From RPQJ01 sp052035645 (lineage in GTDB: Bacteria; Pseudomonadota; Gammaproteobacteria; Steroidobacterales; Steroidobacteraceae): a DNA stretch of 64,000 nucleotides. Positions 36,601 through 44,644 of the stretch are shown in pieces. The notes below the pieces were generated by a model, which saw nothing but the letters and a program-made list of their open reading frames with translations, was not told where the DNA came from and made no database searches. The stretch is taken from assembly GCA_052035645.1 (NCBI GenBank), contig JBPOHK010000016.1, forward strand, positions 6,429 to 70,428, given 5' to 3'. Position numbers and translations under genes: made by a program. Position 1 is the stretch's first letter; each line of letters opens with the position of its first letter.

Positions 36601-37866
36601 AGCACCACGGTGACCGTCGGCGCCGTGGCCGGGGTCGCCTTCCCGCTGCACGTCGAGGCCGGTACCCGCTACCTCGTGGATGCGAACGGCAACCCGTTCT
36701 TCATCCACGGCGACACGCCGTGGGCGCTCGCCACGCAGCTGACGCGCGAAGAGGTGGTGACCTACCTGGAGAACCGCCGCCTGAAGGGGTTCAACACGAT
36801 CCTCATCGAGCTGATGGAGCACTTCTTCTCCACCAACCCGCCGAACAACGCCTATGGCGAGGGGCCGTTCCTCACCCCGGGCGATTTCGCGACGCCGAAC
36901 GAGGCGTATTTCGCGCACGTCGAGTACATCGTCGCGCAGGCGAAGTCGCGGGGCATGCTCGTGATGATCACGCCGGCCTACATGGGCTTCGGCGGCGGCA
37001 GCGAGGGCTGGTACCAGGAGATGGTCGCCAACGGCGCGACCAAGCTGCGCACCTTCGGCCAGTACGTCGGCAACCGTTTCAAGGCCTACGACAACATCCT
37101 CTGGATCCAGGGCGGCGACTACAACCCGCCCGAGAAGCTGCTGATGCGCGCCGTGGCCAACGGCATCAACGACGCGACGCCTGGCTCGCTGCAGTCGTTC
37201 CACGGCCAGCGCTTCACGTCGGCGCTGGCCTTCGCGACGGGCGAGAGCTGGCTCAACGTCAACAACTCCTATTCGAGCGAAAGCACCGTGGTGAGCGACG
37301 CCTTCACCGAGTACGCGCGCTCGAGCATGCCGTTCTTCCTGAGCGAGGGCCGCTACGAAGGCGAGACGACCGGCACCGAGGTCGTGGCCCGGGCGCAGGG
37401 GTACCAGGCGGTGCTCTCGGGCGCCAGCGGCCACCTGTACGGCAACAACCCGGTGTGGCTGTTCGCCTCCGGCTGGGAGGCCGCCATGGATGCGCCGGGC
37501 GCGTCGACGCTGCGCCACCTGAAGTCGCTGTTCGATTCGCTCGCGTGGTGGACGCTGGTGCCCGACACGGGCGGCACGCTGGTCACTTCCGGCGTCGGCA
37601 GCGGCACGTCGCGCACGGGCGCTGCGCGCGCGAACACGGGCGCGTTCGCACTCGTGTACATGCCCTCCTCGCGCACCATCGCGGTGAGCATGGGCCAGCT
37701 GTCGGGGCCGAACGTGCGGGCCCGCTGGTACGACCCGACGAACGGGACGTATTCCACCGTCGCCGGCTCGCCGTTCACCGCCTCGGGCTCCCGGAGCTTC
37801 ACGCCCACGGGCAACAACTCGCGCGGATTCAGTGACTGGGTTCTCGTTCTGGACTCTGTGCCCTGA
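33652..37866 (+). CDS. Giant lipoprotein: 12 tandem Ig-like repeats fused to a DUF4038-type glycoside-hydrolase-like domain
   Basis: A 1404-residue surface protein. The signal ends VALSGC (Cys21), so it is probably lipidated. Twelve Ig-like repeats of about 80 residues (36-989) follow. Each carries a conserved cysteine pair, the first in a SCTASGGWSGSK-type loop and the second in FTLSCTGTGG. The C-terminal 410 residues form a DUF4038-type TIM barrel: YLVDANGNPFFIHGDTPWAL, ILIELMEHFF, ILWIQGGDYNPPE, NNSYSS, FFLSEGRYEGE. A C-terminal collagen-binding-like sandwich follows. A paralogue of the barrel lies at 44645. I infer a glycan hydrolase or lyase held away from the cell by the repeats. Confidence 0.85.
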   Translation: MKLRALSLLLASTVALSGCLSGDPDSIDGGNNGNEPVVTLQANPSRIVTGSASTLTWSASGARSCVASGSWSGEKDTSGSESTGALTTSQNYVLTCSGPGGTTQQAVPVTVSDAPPTLTLSASPTSAAPGATITLTWQSTDARACLASGGWTGGKPLSGSEFIIGLAASSDFTLNCSGPGGSISRTVSVTINAGPPAPTVTLAANPTSVVIGNPTQLTWSSTNATGCTASDGWSGSRAATGSEASAPLTADTNFTLSCTGPGGTSSQTVTVTAGTPPAPPTVTLVANPATIASGGTSTLSWSSTNASSCTATGGWSGGKAIAGSQTTAPLAATTDFTLSCSGAGGTSSQTVTVSVAPAPTLNFTANPTTVQSGGTSALTWVTTNATACTASGGWSGGKVANGSQMTAPLTQSTTFTLACTGTGGSVTRSVTVAVASAPTLTLTALPVNVANGGTASINWSSTNATSCTASGGWSGTKATSGTETSAPINADTTFTLTCTGTGGSVTQSASVTVVPAPTVALGANPTTVASGAAATLMWSSTNATSCNATDGWTGPKATSGTQTTAPLSTTTTYTLTCTGTGGSASQSVTVTVIPPPTVSLSVTPSVIASGGSSTLAWSATNATSCTASDGWSGSRATSGSESTGPVTTTTTYTLSCTGQSGSASRSVTLTVAPPPTVSLGASPTSLASGAAATLTWSSTNATNCTASGGWSGSKATSGSQSTGPIAATATFTLTCTGSGGTAAQSVTVTVVPAPTLALSASPTSLASGAASTLTWSSTDATSCTASGGWSGSKATSGSQSTGPVATTTTFTLACTGTGGTATQSATVTVVPAPTVTLTANPTSVTSGGSSTLSWSSTNATSCTASGGWSGSKGTSGSQSTGALAASTTFTLSCTGTGGTTDASATVTVNAPPVPTVTLSASPASVTTGGSSTLTWSSTDATSCTASGGWSGSKATSGSQSTGALAASTTFTLSCTGAGGSADASTTVTVGAVAGVAFPLHVEAGTRYLVDANGNPFFIHGDTPWALATQLTREEVVTYLENRRLKGFNTILIELMEHFFSTNPPNNAYGEGPFLTPGDFATPNEAYFAHVEYIVAQAKSRGMLVMITPAYMGFGGGSEGWYQEMVANGATKLRTFGQYVGNRFKAYDNILWIQGGDYNPPEKLLMRAVANGINDATPGSLQSFHGQRFTSALAFATGESWLNVNNSYSSESTVVSDAFTEYARSSMPFFLSEGRYEGETTGTEVVARAQGYQAVLSGASGHLYGNNPVWLFASGWEAAMDAPGASTLRHLKSLFDSLAWWTLVPDTGGTLVTSGVGSGTSRTGAARANTGAFALVYMPSSRTIAVSMGQLSGPNVRARWYDPTNGTYSTVAGSPFTASGSRSFTPTGNNSRGFSDWVLVLDSVP
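33757..36618 (+). repeat. Tandem array of 12 Ig-like coding repeats (about 240 bases each)
   Basis: Twelve in-frame units, each beginning with a codon pattern for (A/P)PT(V/L)TL and ending with TVTV, make up the middle of the lipoprotein gene. The first three units are diverged. The last four (from about 35,680 onward) are nearly identical at DNA level over long stretches, for example the GGCTGGAGCGGCAGCAAGG core. Recent duplication or gene conversion is likely, and copy number may vary between strains. Confidence 0.9.
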
Positions 37867-37912
37867 GGATAATCCTCGACCAGAACGAATAGCCTGCCTC
37901 GCGGGGTGACCC

Positions 37913-38830
37913 TTGACTGTCGTGTACTTCGACCCGACGTTCGGCGAGCGCGTGCGCCGCGAACGACTCTATGACGGCGACCTGATCGTCGATACCCCGA
38001 GCCCGGCCTCCCGCGAACTCTGCGAGTTCGCGCGCAGCCAGATCACCCAGAGCTTCGGCGACCTCGACCCGGAAACGGCGCAGTTCGAGATGCCGGTCGA
38101 GCGCTACGCCGCCCTGCTGTCCGAGCTGAAGCCGCGCTTCATCCACCATCCGGAGACGCTGCGCCTGGTGCGCGACGTCCTGCGTTCGCTGGGCTACCCC
38201 GAGGACACGACCTACTTCGACGTGCCCCGCCTGCGCTCCTCGACGAGCGACGGCTACCTCACCACGGGCATCGCCTATGCGTTCCATGCGCACCGCGACA
38301 CCTGGTATTCGGCGCCGATGTGCCAGGTGAACCTCTGGATGCCCGTGTACGCCGCGCGTCCGGACAACATCATGGCCTTCCACCCGCAGTACTGGTCGAC
38401 GCCGGCGCCCAACGACTCCCACAACTACGACTACCAGCGCTGGAACGCCACCAGCCGCTTCAATGCCGCGCAGCACATCGGCAAGGACACGCGCGTGCAG
38501 CCGAAGGCCCAGGTCCCGCTGGACCTGGCGAACGACATCCGTCTGGTCACGCCGGTCGGCGGCATCCAGCACTTCGCCGCCGCGCAACTGCACTCCAGCA
38601 TCCCGAACCAGTCCGGCCGGACGCGCTTCAGCATCGACTTCCGCGTGGTCAACCGCGAGGACCTCGAGAACGACGTGGGCGCGCCGAACCTCGACTCCTG
38701 CTGCACCGGCACGGCCCTGCCCGACTTCCGCCGGCTGGCCGACCTGCAGCACCTCGACGACGCGCTGATCCAGCGCTACATGGCGGGGCACCCGCAGGTC
38801 CCGCAGGTCACGCTGCGCCAGAGCGCCTGA
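37913..38830 (+). CDS. Fe(II)/2-oxoglutarate-dependent oxygenase-like protein
   Basis: A 305-residue soluble protein with the 2-His-1-Asp facial triad arrangement: H127 and D129 in FHAHRDTWYSAP and a distal H227 in AAAQLHSSIPN. R236/R238 (SGRTRFSIDFR) are suited to bind the 2-oxoglutarate carboxylate. It looks like a phytanoyl-CoA dioxygenase-type hydroxylase. The TTG at 37913 follows GGGGTGA; GTG 37922 is an alternative. It follows the repeat lipoprotein by 46 bases and converges on the aminotransferase operon (4-base gap). It probably hydroxylates a sugar, lipid or amino-acid substituent of the glycan; the substrate is not known. Confidence 0.68.
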   Translation: MTVVYFDPTFGERVRRERLYDGDLIVDTPSPASRELCEFARSQITQSFGDLDPETAQFEMPVERYAALLSELKPRFIHHPETLRLVRDVLRSLGYPEDTTYFDVPRLRSSTSDGYLTTGIAYAFHAHRDTWYSAPMCQVNLWMPVYAARPDNIMAFHPQYWSTPAPNDSHNYDYQRWNATSRFNAAQHIGKDTRVQPKAQVPLDLANDIRLVTPVGGIQHFAAAQLHSSIPNQSGRTRFSIDFRVVNREDLENDVGAPNLDSCCTGTALPDFRRLADLQHLDDALIQRYMAGHPQVPQVTLRQSA

Positions 38831-38834
38831 ACGA

Positions 38835-40193
38835 TCAGGCGTAGGGGCGGAACACGGGCTTGACCGACGCCCCGACGAGGTGGCGCTCGACGCCCTCCTC
38901 CAGCGCACTGCGATAGACGGCCAGCGCCGCGTCGGCCGCCTCGATCGTGCGGTCCACGTCTGCGTCCGTGTGCGAGTAGCTGATCACGAACGACGGCGCG
39001 AGCACGCCGTGGCGGATCATCTCCTGCATGAAGAGCGTGCGCATCGGCTGGCTCGGCTGGCGGTCGGCGTCCCGCGTCCCGAAGAACAGGCAGCAGTCGC
39101 GGCCGAAGCAATCCACGTAGCCGCGCAGGCGGTGCCGGTCGACGGCCTGCAGGAATCCCTCGCGCAGGCGCCGTCCCTGCCGGTGCAGGTGCTCGGTCAC
39201 CGGCTCGTCGCGGTACACGCGCAGGGTCTCGATCGCCGCGGCCATCGCGTGCGTCTCGGCCCCGTGCGTGGTCGACAGCAGGAACACGCGCTCGCGCGGA
39301 TGATCGATGCCGCCGAGCACCATGATCTCGCGGCGACCCGCGATGGCCGACAGGGCGAAGCCGTTCGCGAGGGCCTTGCCGAAGGTGCTCAGGTCCGGCG
39401 TCACGCCGTACACGTGCTGCGCCCCGGCGCGGTGCCAGCGAAAGCCGGTGATCATCTCGTCGAAGACCAGCAGTGCGCCCTCGCGGCGGCACAGTGCCTG
39501 CAGCCCGGCCAGGAAGCCGGGCGCCGGCTCGTCCGTGCGCGCGGCCTCGAGCACGACGGCCGCGATCTGCCCGGCGTGGACCCGGAACAGCTCCGACAGG
39601 GACGCGAGATCGTTGTAGCGGAACTTGAGCGTCTGGTCGCGCACCCACTGCGGCACGCCGCCCGGCATGCCGGTGGTGCCGATGAACCAGTCGCTGGTGG
39701 AAAAGAACGGGTGGTCGCCGCAGATGGCCACCTTGTCGCGCCCGGTGTGGCAGCGCGCGAGGCGGATGGCCGCGTCCACGGCCGTCGAGCCGTCCTTGCA
39801 GAACTTCACCATCTCGGCCGTCGGCACGGACTCGAGGAAGGCCTCGGCGCATTCGAGCTCGATCGGCGCCGGCCGCCCGAAGTTGCTGCCGTGGGCGAGC
39901 TCGCGCCGCGCCGCCTCCACCACGGACGGATACGCGTGACCGAGCGTGACCGCGCGCAGGCCCATGCCGTACTCGATGAACTCGTTGCCGTCGGGATCCC
40001 AGACGTGGCAGCCCTGGCCACGCACGATGAACGCCGGCGCGAGTTCGGGATACTGGTCGTCGCCCTTGGCGTAGGTGTGGGCGCCGCCCGGGATCACCGC
40101 CCGAGCGCGTGCGGCGAGCGCCCTGCCGCGCGCATAGTCGCGCACGGGCGGCCCGTGCCGCGGGTCAGGGGGAGAGTCGGAGCTTGCGCCCAT
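38835..40193 (-). CDS. Class III PLP-dependent aminotransferase (glutamate-1-semialdehyde aminomutase-like)
   Basis: A 452-residue fold-type I PLP enzyme. The Schiff-base lysine is K273 in TFGKALANG, and the PLP-ring aspartate D245 lies in LLVFDEMITGFR. FCKDGSTAVDAAIRLAR binds the PLP phosphate. It resembles HemL but has many differences and lies in a glycan operon, so it is probably a sugar or side-chain aminotransferase and not the heme enzyme. Its start overlaps the PIG-L gene by 29 bases, and it is the last gene of a six-gene operon. Confidence 0.82.
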   Translation of the reverse strand: MGASSDSPPDPRHGPPVRDYARGRALAARARAVIPGGAHTYAKGDDQYPELAPAFIVRGQGCHVWDPDGNEFIEYGMGLRAVTLGHAYPSVVEAARRELAHGSNFGRPAPIELECAEAFLESVPTAEMVKFCKDGSTAVDAAIRLARCHTGRDKVAICGDHPFFSTSDWFIGTTGMPGGVPQWVRDQTLKFRYNDLASLSELFRVHAGQIAAVVLEAARTDEPAPGFLAGLQALCRREGALLVFDEMITGFRWHRAGAQHVYGVTPDLSTFGKALANGFALSAIAGRREIMVLGGIDHPRERVFLLSTTHGAETHAMAAAIETLRVYRDEPVTEHLHRQGRRLREGFLQAVDRHRLRGYVDCFGRDCCLFFGTRDADRQPSQPMRTLFMQEMIRHGVLAPSFVISYSHTDADVDRTIEAADAALAVYRSALEEGVERHLVGASVKPVFRPYA

Positions 40194-40824
40194 GGAATGC
40201 CTCGGCGTAGCCGTCCGGCGCGCGGCACTCGACGCCGCGCAGCCGCATCATGGCCAGGAAGGTGTCGCGCGTGAACCAGTCGCGCCCGGCCTGGGTCGGG
40301 AAGGACGCCAGCAGCACGTCGGCCTTGCGGGCCGCCTGTCGCGCGGTGAGCGGCACGTACACGTTCGGCTGGCCGAGTCCGCCGTCCCACTTGGGCGTCT
40401 CGTACTCGAGCACCACCTGGTCCCGGAACGTGTTCCACACCATCTCGTTCACGATGCGGTGGTCCTGGTGCCGGTCCTCGCGCTCGTGGCAGAAGATCAC
40501 GTCGGGCACCGGACGCCGCCTGAGCGCCTCGAACCAGTCCTTGATGCCCGCGTACAGCGCCGGGAAGCGGCCGTCCGCGAATCCGCCGTGCAGCACCTCG
40601 CCGCGGCACCGTGCCTGGACGATGCGCCGCATGGCCCGCTCGGCCTCGCGCCGGCGCTCCGCCGTGCCGCTCAGCAGTGCGTAGTCGACGACCAGCGGAC
40701 GCCTGTGCGCCTGCAGCGCGAGCAGCGTGCCGGCGCAGCCGATCTCGACGTCGTCGCAGTGCGCGCCCACGCACAGCACGCGCAGGGCGCGACGGGAACC
40801 GGAGTCGAGCTGCAATCCCAGCAT
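40165..40824 (-). CDS. PIG-L/LmbE-family deacetylase
   Basis: A 219-residue zinc-dependent N-deacetylase. The motif AHCDDVE (H22, D24, D25) replaces the usual AHPDD, and HEREDRHQDHRIV carries the second histidine cluster. Family members remove acetyl groups from GlcNAc-linked or other N-acetylated sugars. In this operon it could expose an amine on a sugar that is then modified by the neighbouring genes. Seven bases separate it from the nucleotidyltransferase gene. Confidence 0.83.
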   Translation of the reverse strand: MLGLQLDSGSRRALRVLCVGAHCDDVEIGCAGTLLALQAHRRPLVVDYALLSGTAERRREAERAMRRIVQARCRGEVLHGGFADGRFPALYAGIKDWFEALRRRPVPDVIFCHEREDRHQDHRIVNEMVWNTFRDQVVLEYETPKWDGGLGQPNVYVPLTARQAARKADVLLASFPTQAGRDWFTRDTFLAMMRLRGVECRAPDGYAEAFHGRKLRLSP

Positions 40825-40831
40825 GCGCGCC

Positions 40832-41629
40832 TCAGTCGTGGTTGCGGGCGGGGTGACGCGCCCAGACCATCCACGGACAGTCGCCCCGCGCCTCCATGCG
40901 ATCGAAGGCGATCTTGTCCTTGAACGTGTCCATGCACTGCCAGAAGCCGCCCCAGCGGGTCGCGGTCAGCTTGCGCTGCTCGATCAGGCGGGCGAAGGGC
41001 TTCTCGACCAGTTCCTCGCCTTCCTGGATGTAGTCGAAGATCGACGGCCGCAGCACGAAATAGCCGCCGTTGATCCACAACTCCTGCTCGGGCATCGCGC
41101 CCATGCGGGTGACGTGACCGTCCGGGGCCGTCTGCACGGCGTGGAAGCTCTGCGAGTTGCGCACCGCCGCGAAGCTCGCGATCACGTCACGCGAGCGGAA
41201 CTCCGCGATGTGCTGGTCGAGCGCGAGGTCCGAGAGGCCGTCGGCGTAGTTGGCGAGGAACATCTCCTCGTCCTGCACGTACTTGCGCACGCGCAGCAGG
41301 CGCTGGCCGATGTTGCTGTGCAGGCCGGTGTCGACGAAGGTGATCTTCCAGTCCGCGAGGTCGCGGGAGTGCAGCTCGACGCGATGGTCGCTGCCGTAGA
41401 AGGTGAAGTCGTTGGTCATCGCCTCCTCGTAGCGCAGGAAGTAGTCCCGCACGAGGTCGCCGCGATAGCCGAGGCAGAGCACGAATTCCTTGTGGCCGTA
41501 GTGCGCGTAGTAGCGCATCAGGTGCCAGAGGATGGGCCGGTGGCCGATCGGAACCAGCGGCTTCGGAATGGTGTCGGAATGCTCCCTCAGCCGGGTACCG
41601 AGACCACCGCAGAACAGGACGACCTTCAT
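40832..41629 (-). CDS. rfbF: RfbF-like glucose-1-phosphate cytidylyltransferase
   Basis: A 265-residue nucleotidyltransferase. The pyrophosphorylase loop CGGLGTRLREHSDTIPKP is followed by LWHLMRYYAHYG and YGSDHRVELHSRDLADWKITFVDTG. ANYADGLSDL holds the metal-binding aspartate, and INGGYFVLRP and GFWQCMDTFKDK are RfbF-specific. The family makes CDP-glucose, entry to CDP-linked 6-deoxy and 3,6-dideoxy sugars. A CDP-glucose 4,6-dehydratase is not visible in the window. The ATG at 41629 overlaps the preceding stop (ATGA). The sugar specificity could have changed. Confidence 0.8.
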   Translation of the reverse strand: MKVVLFCGGLGTRLREHSDTIPKPLVPIGHRPILWHLMRYYAHYGHKEFVLCLGYRGDLVRDYFLRYEEAMTNDFTFYGSDHRVELHSRDLADWKITFVDTGLHSNIGQRLLRVRKYVQDEEMFLANYADGLSDLALDQHIAEFRSRDVIASFAAVRNSQSFHAVQTAPDGHVTRMGAMPEQELWINGGYFVLRPSIFDYIQEGEELVEKPFARLIEQRKLTATRWGGFWQCMDTFKDKIAFDRMEARGDCPWMVWARHPARNHD

Positions 41630-42909
41630 CCCTCCTCCCTCTCGCCGACGCGCCCGAGCAGGCCGGCCTCTTCGAGTGCAGCGGCGGCTGCACGGATGAT
41701 ATCGAACCGCAGTCCGCTGCGGCGCGCGACGTCGAGCAGGCTCTGGGTCCCGTCCGACTGGTTCAGCAGCCACAGCATCGCGTGCTCGCGCTCGGCCGGG
41801 CTGGTGCCGCCCACGGCCCCGTAGAGCCCGCGCTTGCCGAGCCGCGGCTCGCCTTTCGGGCTGAGGTTCAGGTAGCGCGCGTCGTGCTCGAGCACCGTCA
41901 CGAACTGGCGGCAGGCCTCGAGACTCCCGGCCAGCGACTCCGGCCGGATGAAAGCGAGATCGTCCGCCGAGGTGTGGTACTCCGGATAGGTGCCGTTGAA
42001 CGAGCGGGTGAGCCGGCCGACCGGCAGGTTGAAGCCGGGCGAGCAGAGCTGGCGCTCGTCGTATCCGTACGGCGAGAACGGCACGGTGCGTCCATCCGGC
42101 CGCTCTCCCACCACGAAGCGGCCGACGGCGTCCGTCCAGGTGGTCTCGTCGCGCGAGCACTTGTAGGTCAGTCCGCCCGGGTCGCCGAGCAGGCCGAGCA
42201 CCAGCCCCGCCCGGACCCGGTCCAGCCGGGACTCGTTCGCGTGCAGCCAGCACAGCGAGCCGATGGTCCCCGGCGCGAACACGAACCGGTAGGTGTAACG
42301 TCGCGGCTCGCTCGCGACCCACTGCGCGAGCGCGGTCGCCACGGCCATGCCCGAGGTGTTGTCGTTGGCGAGCGACGGATGGCAGACGTGGGTGAAAAAC
42401 AGCACCTCGTCCTGCCGGCGGCCGGGCAGCACGCACTCGGCGTAGGTCAGCGACCCCGGCGCGAGCGAACTCTTCACTTCGACACGGTAGTCGCCGTCGG
42501 GGAGCGCCTCGCGCTGGACGTGCGGCAGGCAGAAGCCCCAGTCGCGGCGGTAGTAGCTGGTGCGATACGGGATCCAGCCGGGGTACGCCGGCAGCGAATG
42601 CAGCTTCGCCTCCAGTTCCGTGCGGGAAATCGTCCGGCTCACCGGCTCGGAATAGCTGACGAGGTGCAGGTTGTGCCGCTGGAAATCGACGACGCGCGCA
42701 CCGTCGGGCGCAAGGACCGCGGCATCCTCGACGTTCCACTCGAGCGGCACCTCCCAGTCGAAGACCGTCGTGCCGCTCGGGACTTCGTGCACCTGCAGCG
42801 GCAGGTGCTCGCCGAGGATCGCGAGGCTGCGGCGGACCCCGTCGCCGGTGATGCTGCGGCAGATCGGGTACAGCCGGGTCGCCAGCGCGTGCAGTTCCGG
42901 CCCGTTCAC
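41626..42909 (-). CDS. DUF4910/DUF2172 aminopeptidase-like protein
   Basis: A 427-residue protein of the M28-related 'aminopeptidase-like' group common in O-antigen clusters. The zinc-site-like HVCHPSLANDNTSG and EYHTSADD motifs fit a di-zinc aminopeptidase fold, with an inserted beta domain near residues 60-160. A winged-helix domain lies at the C-terminus (SLLDVARRSGLRFDIIRAA). The true substrate of these proteins is unknown; an amide bond of an amino-acid-decorated sugar is possible. The gene is translationally coupled on both sides (ATGA overlaps). Confidence 0.78.
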   Translation of the reverse strand: MNGPELHALATRLYPICRSITGDGVRRSLAILGEHLPLQVHEVPSGTTVFDWEVPLEWNVEDAAVLAPDGARVVDFQRHNLHLVSYSEPVSRTISRTELEAKLHSLPAYPGWIPYRTSYYRRDWGFCLPHVQREALPDGDYRVEVKSSLAPGSLTYAECVLPGRRQDEVLFFTHVCHPSLANDNTSGMAVATALAQWVASEPRRYTYRFVFAPGTIGSLCWLHANESRLDRVRAGLVLGLLGDPGGLTYKCSRDETTWTDAVGRFVVGERPDGRTVPFSPYGYDERQLCSPGFNLPVGRLTRSFNGTYPEYHTSADDLAFIRPESLAGSLEACRQFVTVLEHDARYLNLSPKGEPRLGKRGLYGAVGGTSPAEREHAMLWLLNQSDGTQSLLDVARRSGLRFDIIRAAAAALEEAGLLGRVGEREEG

Positions 42910-43475
42910 GCCCGCCTCCCGCCGGCCGCGGCCTCGTGCCGGGCGCGGTCGAAATCGGGATAGCCCGCGTCACGCGCGGAGATCGTCATCTCGCCCGCGT
43001 CGGGCCACTCGATCGCGAACGCCGGATCGTTCCAGCGCACGCCGTCGGCGAGCGACGGCGCGTAGACGTCGGTCATGGCGTAGAGCACTTCGGACGCGTC
43101 GGCGAGCGTGAGGAACCCGTGGGCGACGCCGTGCGGGATGAACACCGAGTCACGATTGGCATCGTCGAGCCGGAGGCCCTCGTGGCGCAGGTAGCTCGGC
43201 GAATCCGGCCGCAGGTCGAGGAGCACGTCGTGGACCGCGCCGCGCACGCAGCGCACCAGCTTGTCCTCCCGCGACGGGGAGCGCTGGAAATGCATGCCGC
43301 GCAGCGTCCCGCGGCGGGCGTTGAACGACAGGCTCGACTGCACGAACGCGCCCGGCAGGCCGGCCGCGGCGAATTCGTCGCGGCAGAACACGCGGGCGAA
43401 CAGCCCGCGCTCGTCCGCGTGCGGCTCGACCTGCACGAGATAGGCGCCCGCGATGCTGAGCGGCCGGAACTGCAT
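42906..43475 (-). CDS. RmlC/RfbC-type nucleotide-sugar 3,5-epimerase
   Basis: A 189-residue cupin. RGTLRGMHFQ carries the catalytic base H62, KLVRCVRGAVHDVLLDLR is the central cupin strand, PHGVAHGFL closes the pocket, and Y132/Y138 in EVLYAMTDVYAP supply the catalytic acid. RmlC epimerises dTDP-4-keto-6-deoxyglucose at C3 and C5. No rmlA, rmlB or rmlD is present, and the neighbours indicate CDP-sugar chemistry, so it may epimerise a CDP-4-keto-6-deoxy sugar after C-methylation. I left the gene symbol blank for that reason. Confidence 0.8.
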   Translation of the reverse strand: MQFRPLSIAGAYLVQVEPHADERGLFARVFCRDEFAAAGLPGAFVQSSLSFNARRGTLRGMHFQRSPSREDKLVRCVRGAVHDVLLDLRPDSPSYLRHEGLRLDDANRDSVFIPHGVAHGFLTLADASEVLYAMTDVYAPSLADGVRWNDPAFAIEWPDAGEMTISARDAGYPDFDRARHEAAAGGRRA

Positions 43476-43477
43476 GC

Positions 43478-44509
43478 TCAGCGCCAGAAGAACTCGTCGT
43501 CGATCTGGCCCGTGGACTGCAGGTACTTGATCTGCTTCAGGCGGGTGTAGGCGCGGAACTGGTAGGTGTCGGCAGGCATCTGGATGCGCTCGAAGATCTC
43601 GCGCAGCTGGCGGGCCCCGTCGCGGGCCGTGTACCGGCACTTGAAGCCCGGCAACTCGCCGTGGATGCGGTCGAAGTTCACGCGGTAGCTGCGGTTGTCG
43701 CCGCTCGGCGGACCGACGCTCACCTCGCAGCCCGTGAATTCGTCGGCCACGATCTGCGCGATCTCGCGGATGCGGTAGTTGTCGGAGTTCTGGCCGACGT
43801 TGAAGACCTTGCCGCGCACGGCGTCCTCCGGCGCCACCAGTGCCCGGTAAATCGCCTCGCAGATGTCCTCGACGTGCACGACCGGCCGCCACGGGCTGCC
43901 GTCGCTGATCATGGCGATCTTGCGCGTCGTCCAGGCGAGGGCCGACAGGTCGTTGATGACGATGTCGAACCGCATGCGCGGCGACGGGCCGTAGGCGGTC
44001 GCGTTGCGCAGGAAGACCGGGCAGAAATCCGCGCCCGCCATCGCGCCGACGTCGCGCTCGACCAGCACCTTGCACTCTGCGTAGGCCGTCTGCGGGTTGG
44101 TCGGCGAGGTCTCGTCCAGGAAATCGCCCGTGCCCGCGCCGTAGACGCTGCACGACGAGGTGTAGACGAACCGGCGGATGCCGGCGGTGCGCGCCGAGTG
44201 CGCCAGCGCCACCGAGCCGCCGTGGTTGATCTTGTGCGTGATCTCGGGCTTGTTCTGCCCGAGCGGGTCGTTCGACAGTTCGGCAAGGTGGGCCACGGCG
44301 TCGCACCCGGCGAGGTCGGCCGGCGTGACGTGGCGGAGGTCCTTGTTGAGGGTCTGCGGCGAGCGGCCGAGGTGGCGGTTGTCGCTGTACAGCCAGCCGT
44401 CCCGGTAATAGCCGGTGTCGAGCCCGAGGACCTCGATCCCCCGTTCCATGAGGTAGGGCGCCAGCACCGCGCCGATGTAGCCGTTCACGCCCGTCACGAA
44501 CACTTTCAT
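43478..44509 (-). CDS. NAD-dependent nucleotide-sugar epimerase/dehydratase (extended SDR)
   Basis: A 343-residue extended SDR with the Rossmann motif VTGVNGYIGAVLA at the N-terminus, SSCSVYG and a YAECK catalytic pair (YxxxK). HLAELSNDP and VVHVEDICEAI are typical. It lacks the CDP-glucose 4,6-dehydratase (RfbG) blocks, so it may be the ketoreductase or epimerase that finishes a C-methylated 6-deoxy sugar. It is the first gene of the six-gene operon, two bases before the RmlC-like gene, and its start lies in the 135-base gap shared with the divergent DUF4038 gene. Confidence 0.8.
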   Translation of the reverse strand: MKVFVTGVNGYIGAVLAPYLMERGIEVLGLDTGYYRDGWLYSDNRHLGRSPQTLNKDLRHVTPADLAGCDAVAHLAELSNDPLGQNKPEITHKINHGGSVALAHSARTAGIRRFVYTSSCSVYGAGTGDFLDETSPTNPQTAYAECKVLVERDVGAMAGADFCPVFLRNATAYGPSPRMRFDIVINDLSALAWTTRKIAMISDGSPWRPVVHVEDICEAIYRALVAPEDAVRGKVFNVGQNSDNYRIREIAQIVADEFTGCEVSVGPPSGDNRSYRVNFDRIHGELPGFKCRYTARDGARQLREIFERIQMPADTYQFRAYTRLKQIKYLQSTGQIDDEFFWR

Positions 44510-44644
44510 TTTTCCGACCCGTTGCTTGCACGTGCCGACCCGGCACGCCGAATCCCGCCATTCTAGGCGAACGCCCCCCTCGAACTTCGACCGGCCTCAA
44601 GCTTTTGCCTTCATGGGGCCCAGCCGTTCCCCTATGATCCCGCC

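Noticed and set aside
33757..36618. Regular repeats that could be mistaken for a CRISPR or minisatellite
   Set aside because: The unit is about 240 bases, in frame, and encodes an Ig-like domain; there are no short identical repeats separated by unique spacers and no cas genes.
33445..37518. Very long reverse-strand open frame opposite the Ig-repeat lipoprotein
   Set aside because: It is a shadow of the repeated, G/C-rich codons: the product is a low-complexity Ala/Gly/Arg repeat with no fold, and the plus frame has a signal peptide, cysteine pairs and a conserved barrel.
38835..40193. Annotation as hemL (heme biosynthesis)
   Set aside because: The sequence is only HemL-like and it is the last gene of a sugar operon overlapping a PIG-L deacetylase.
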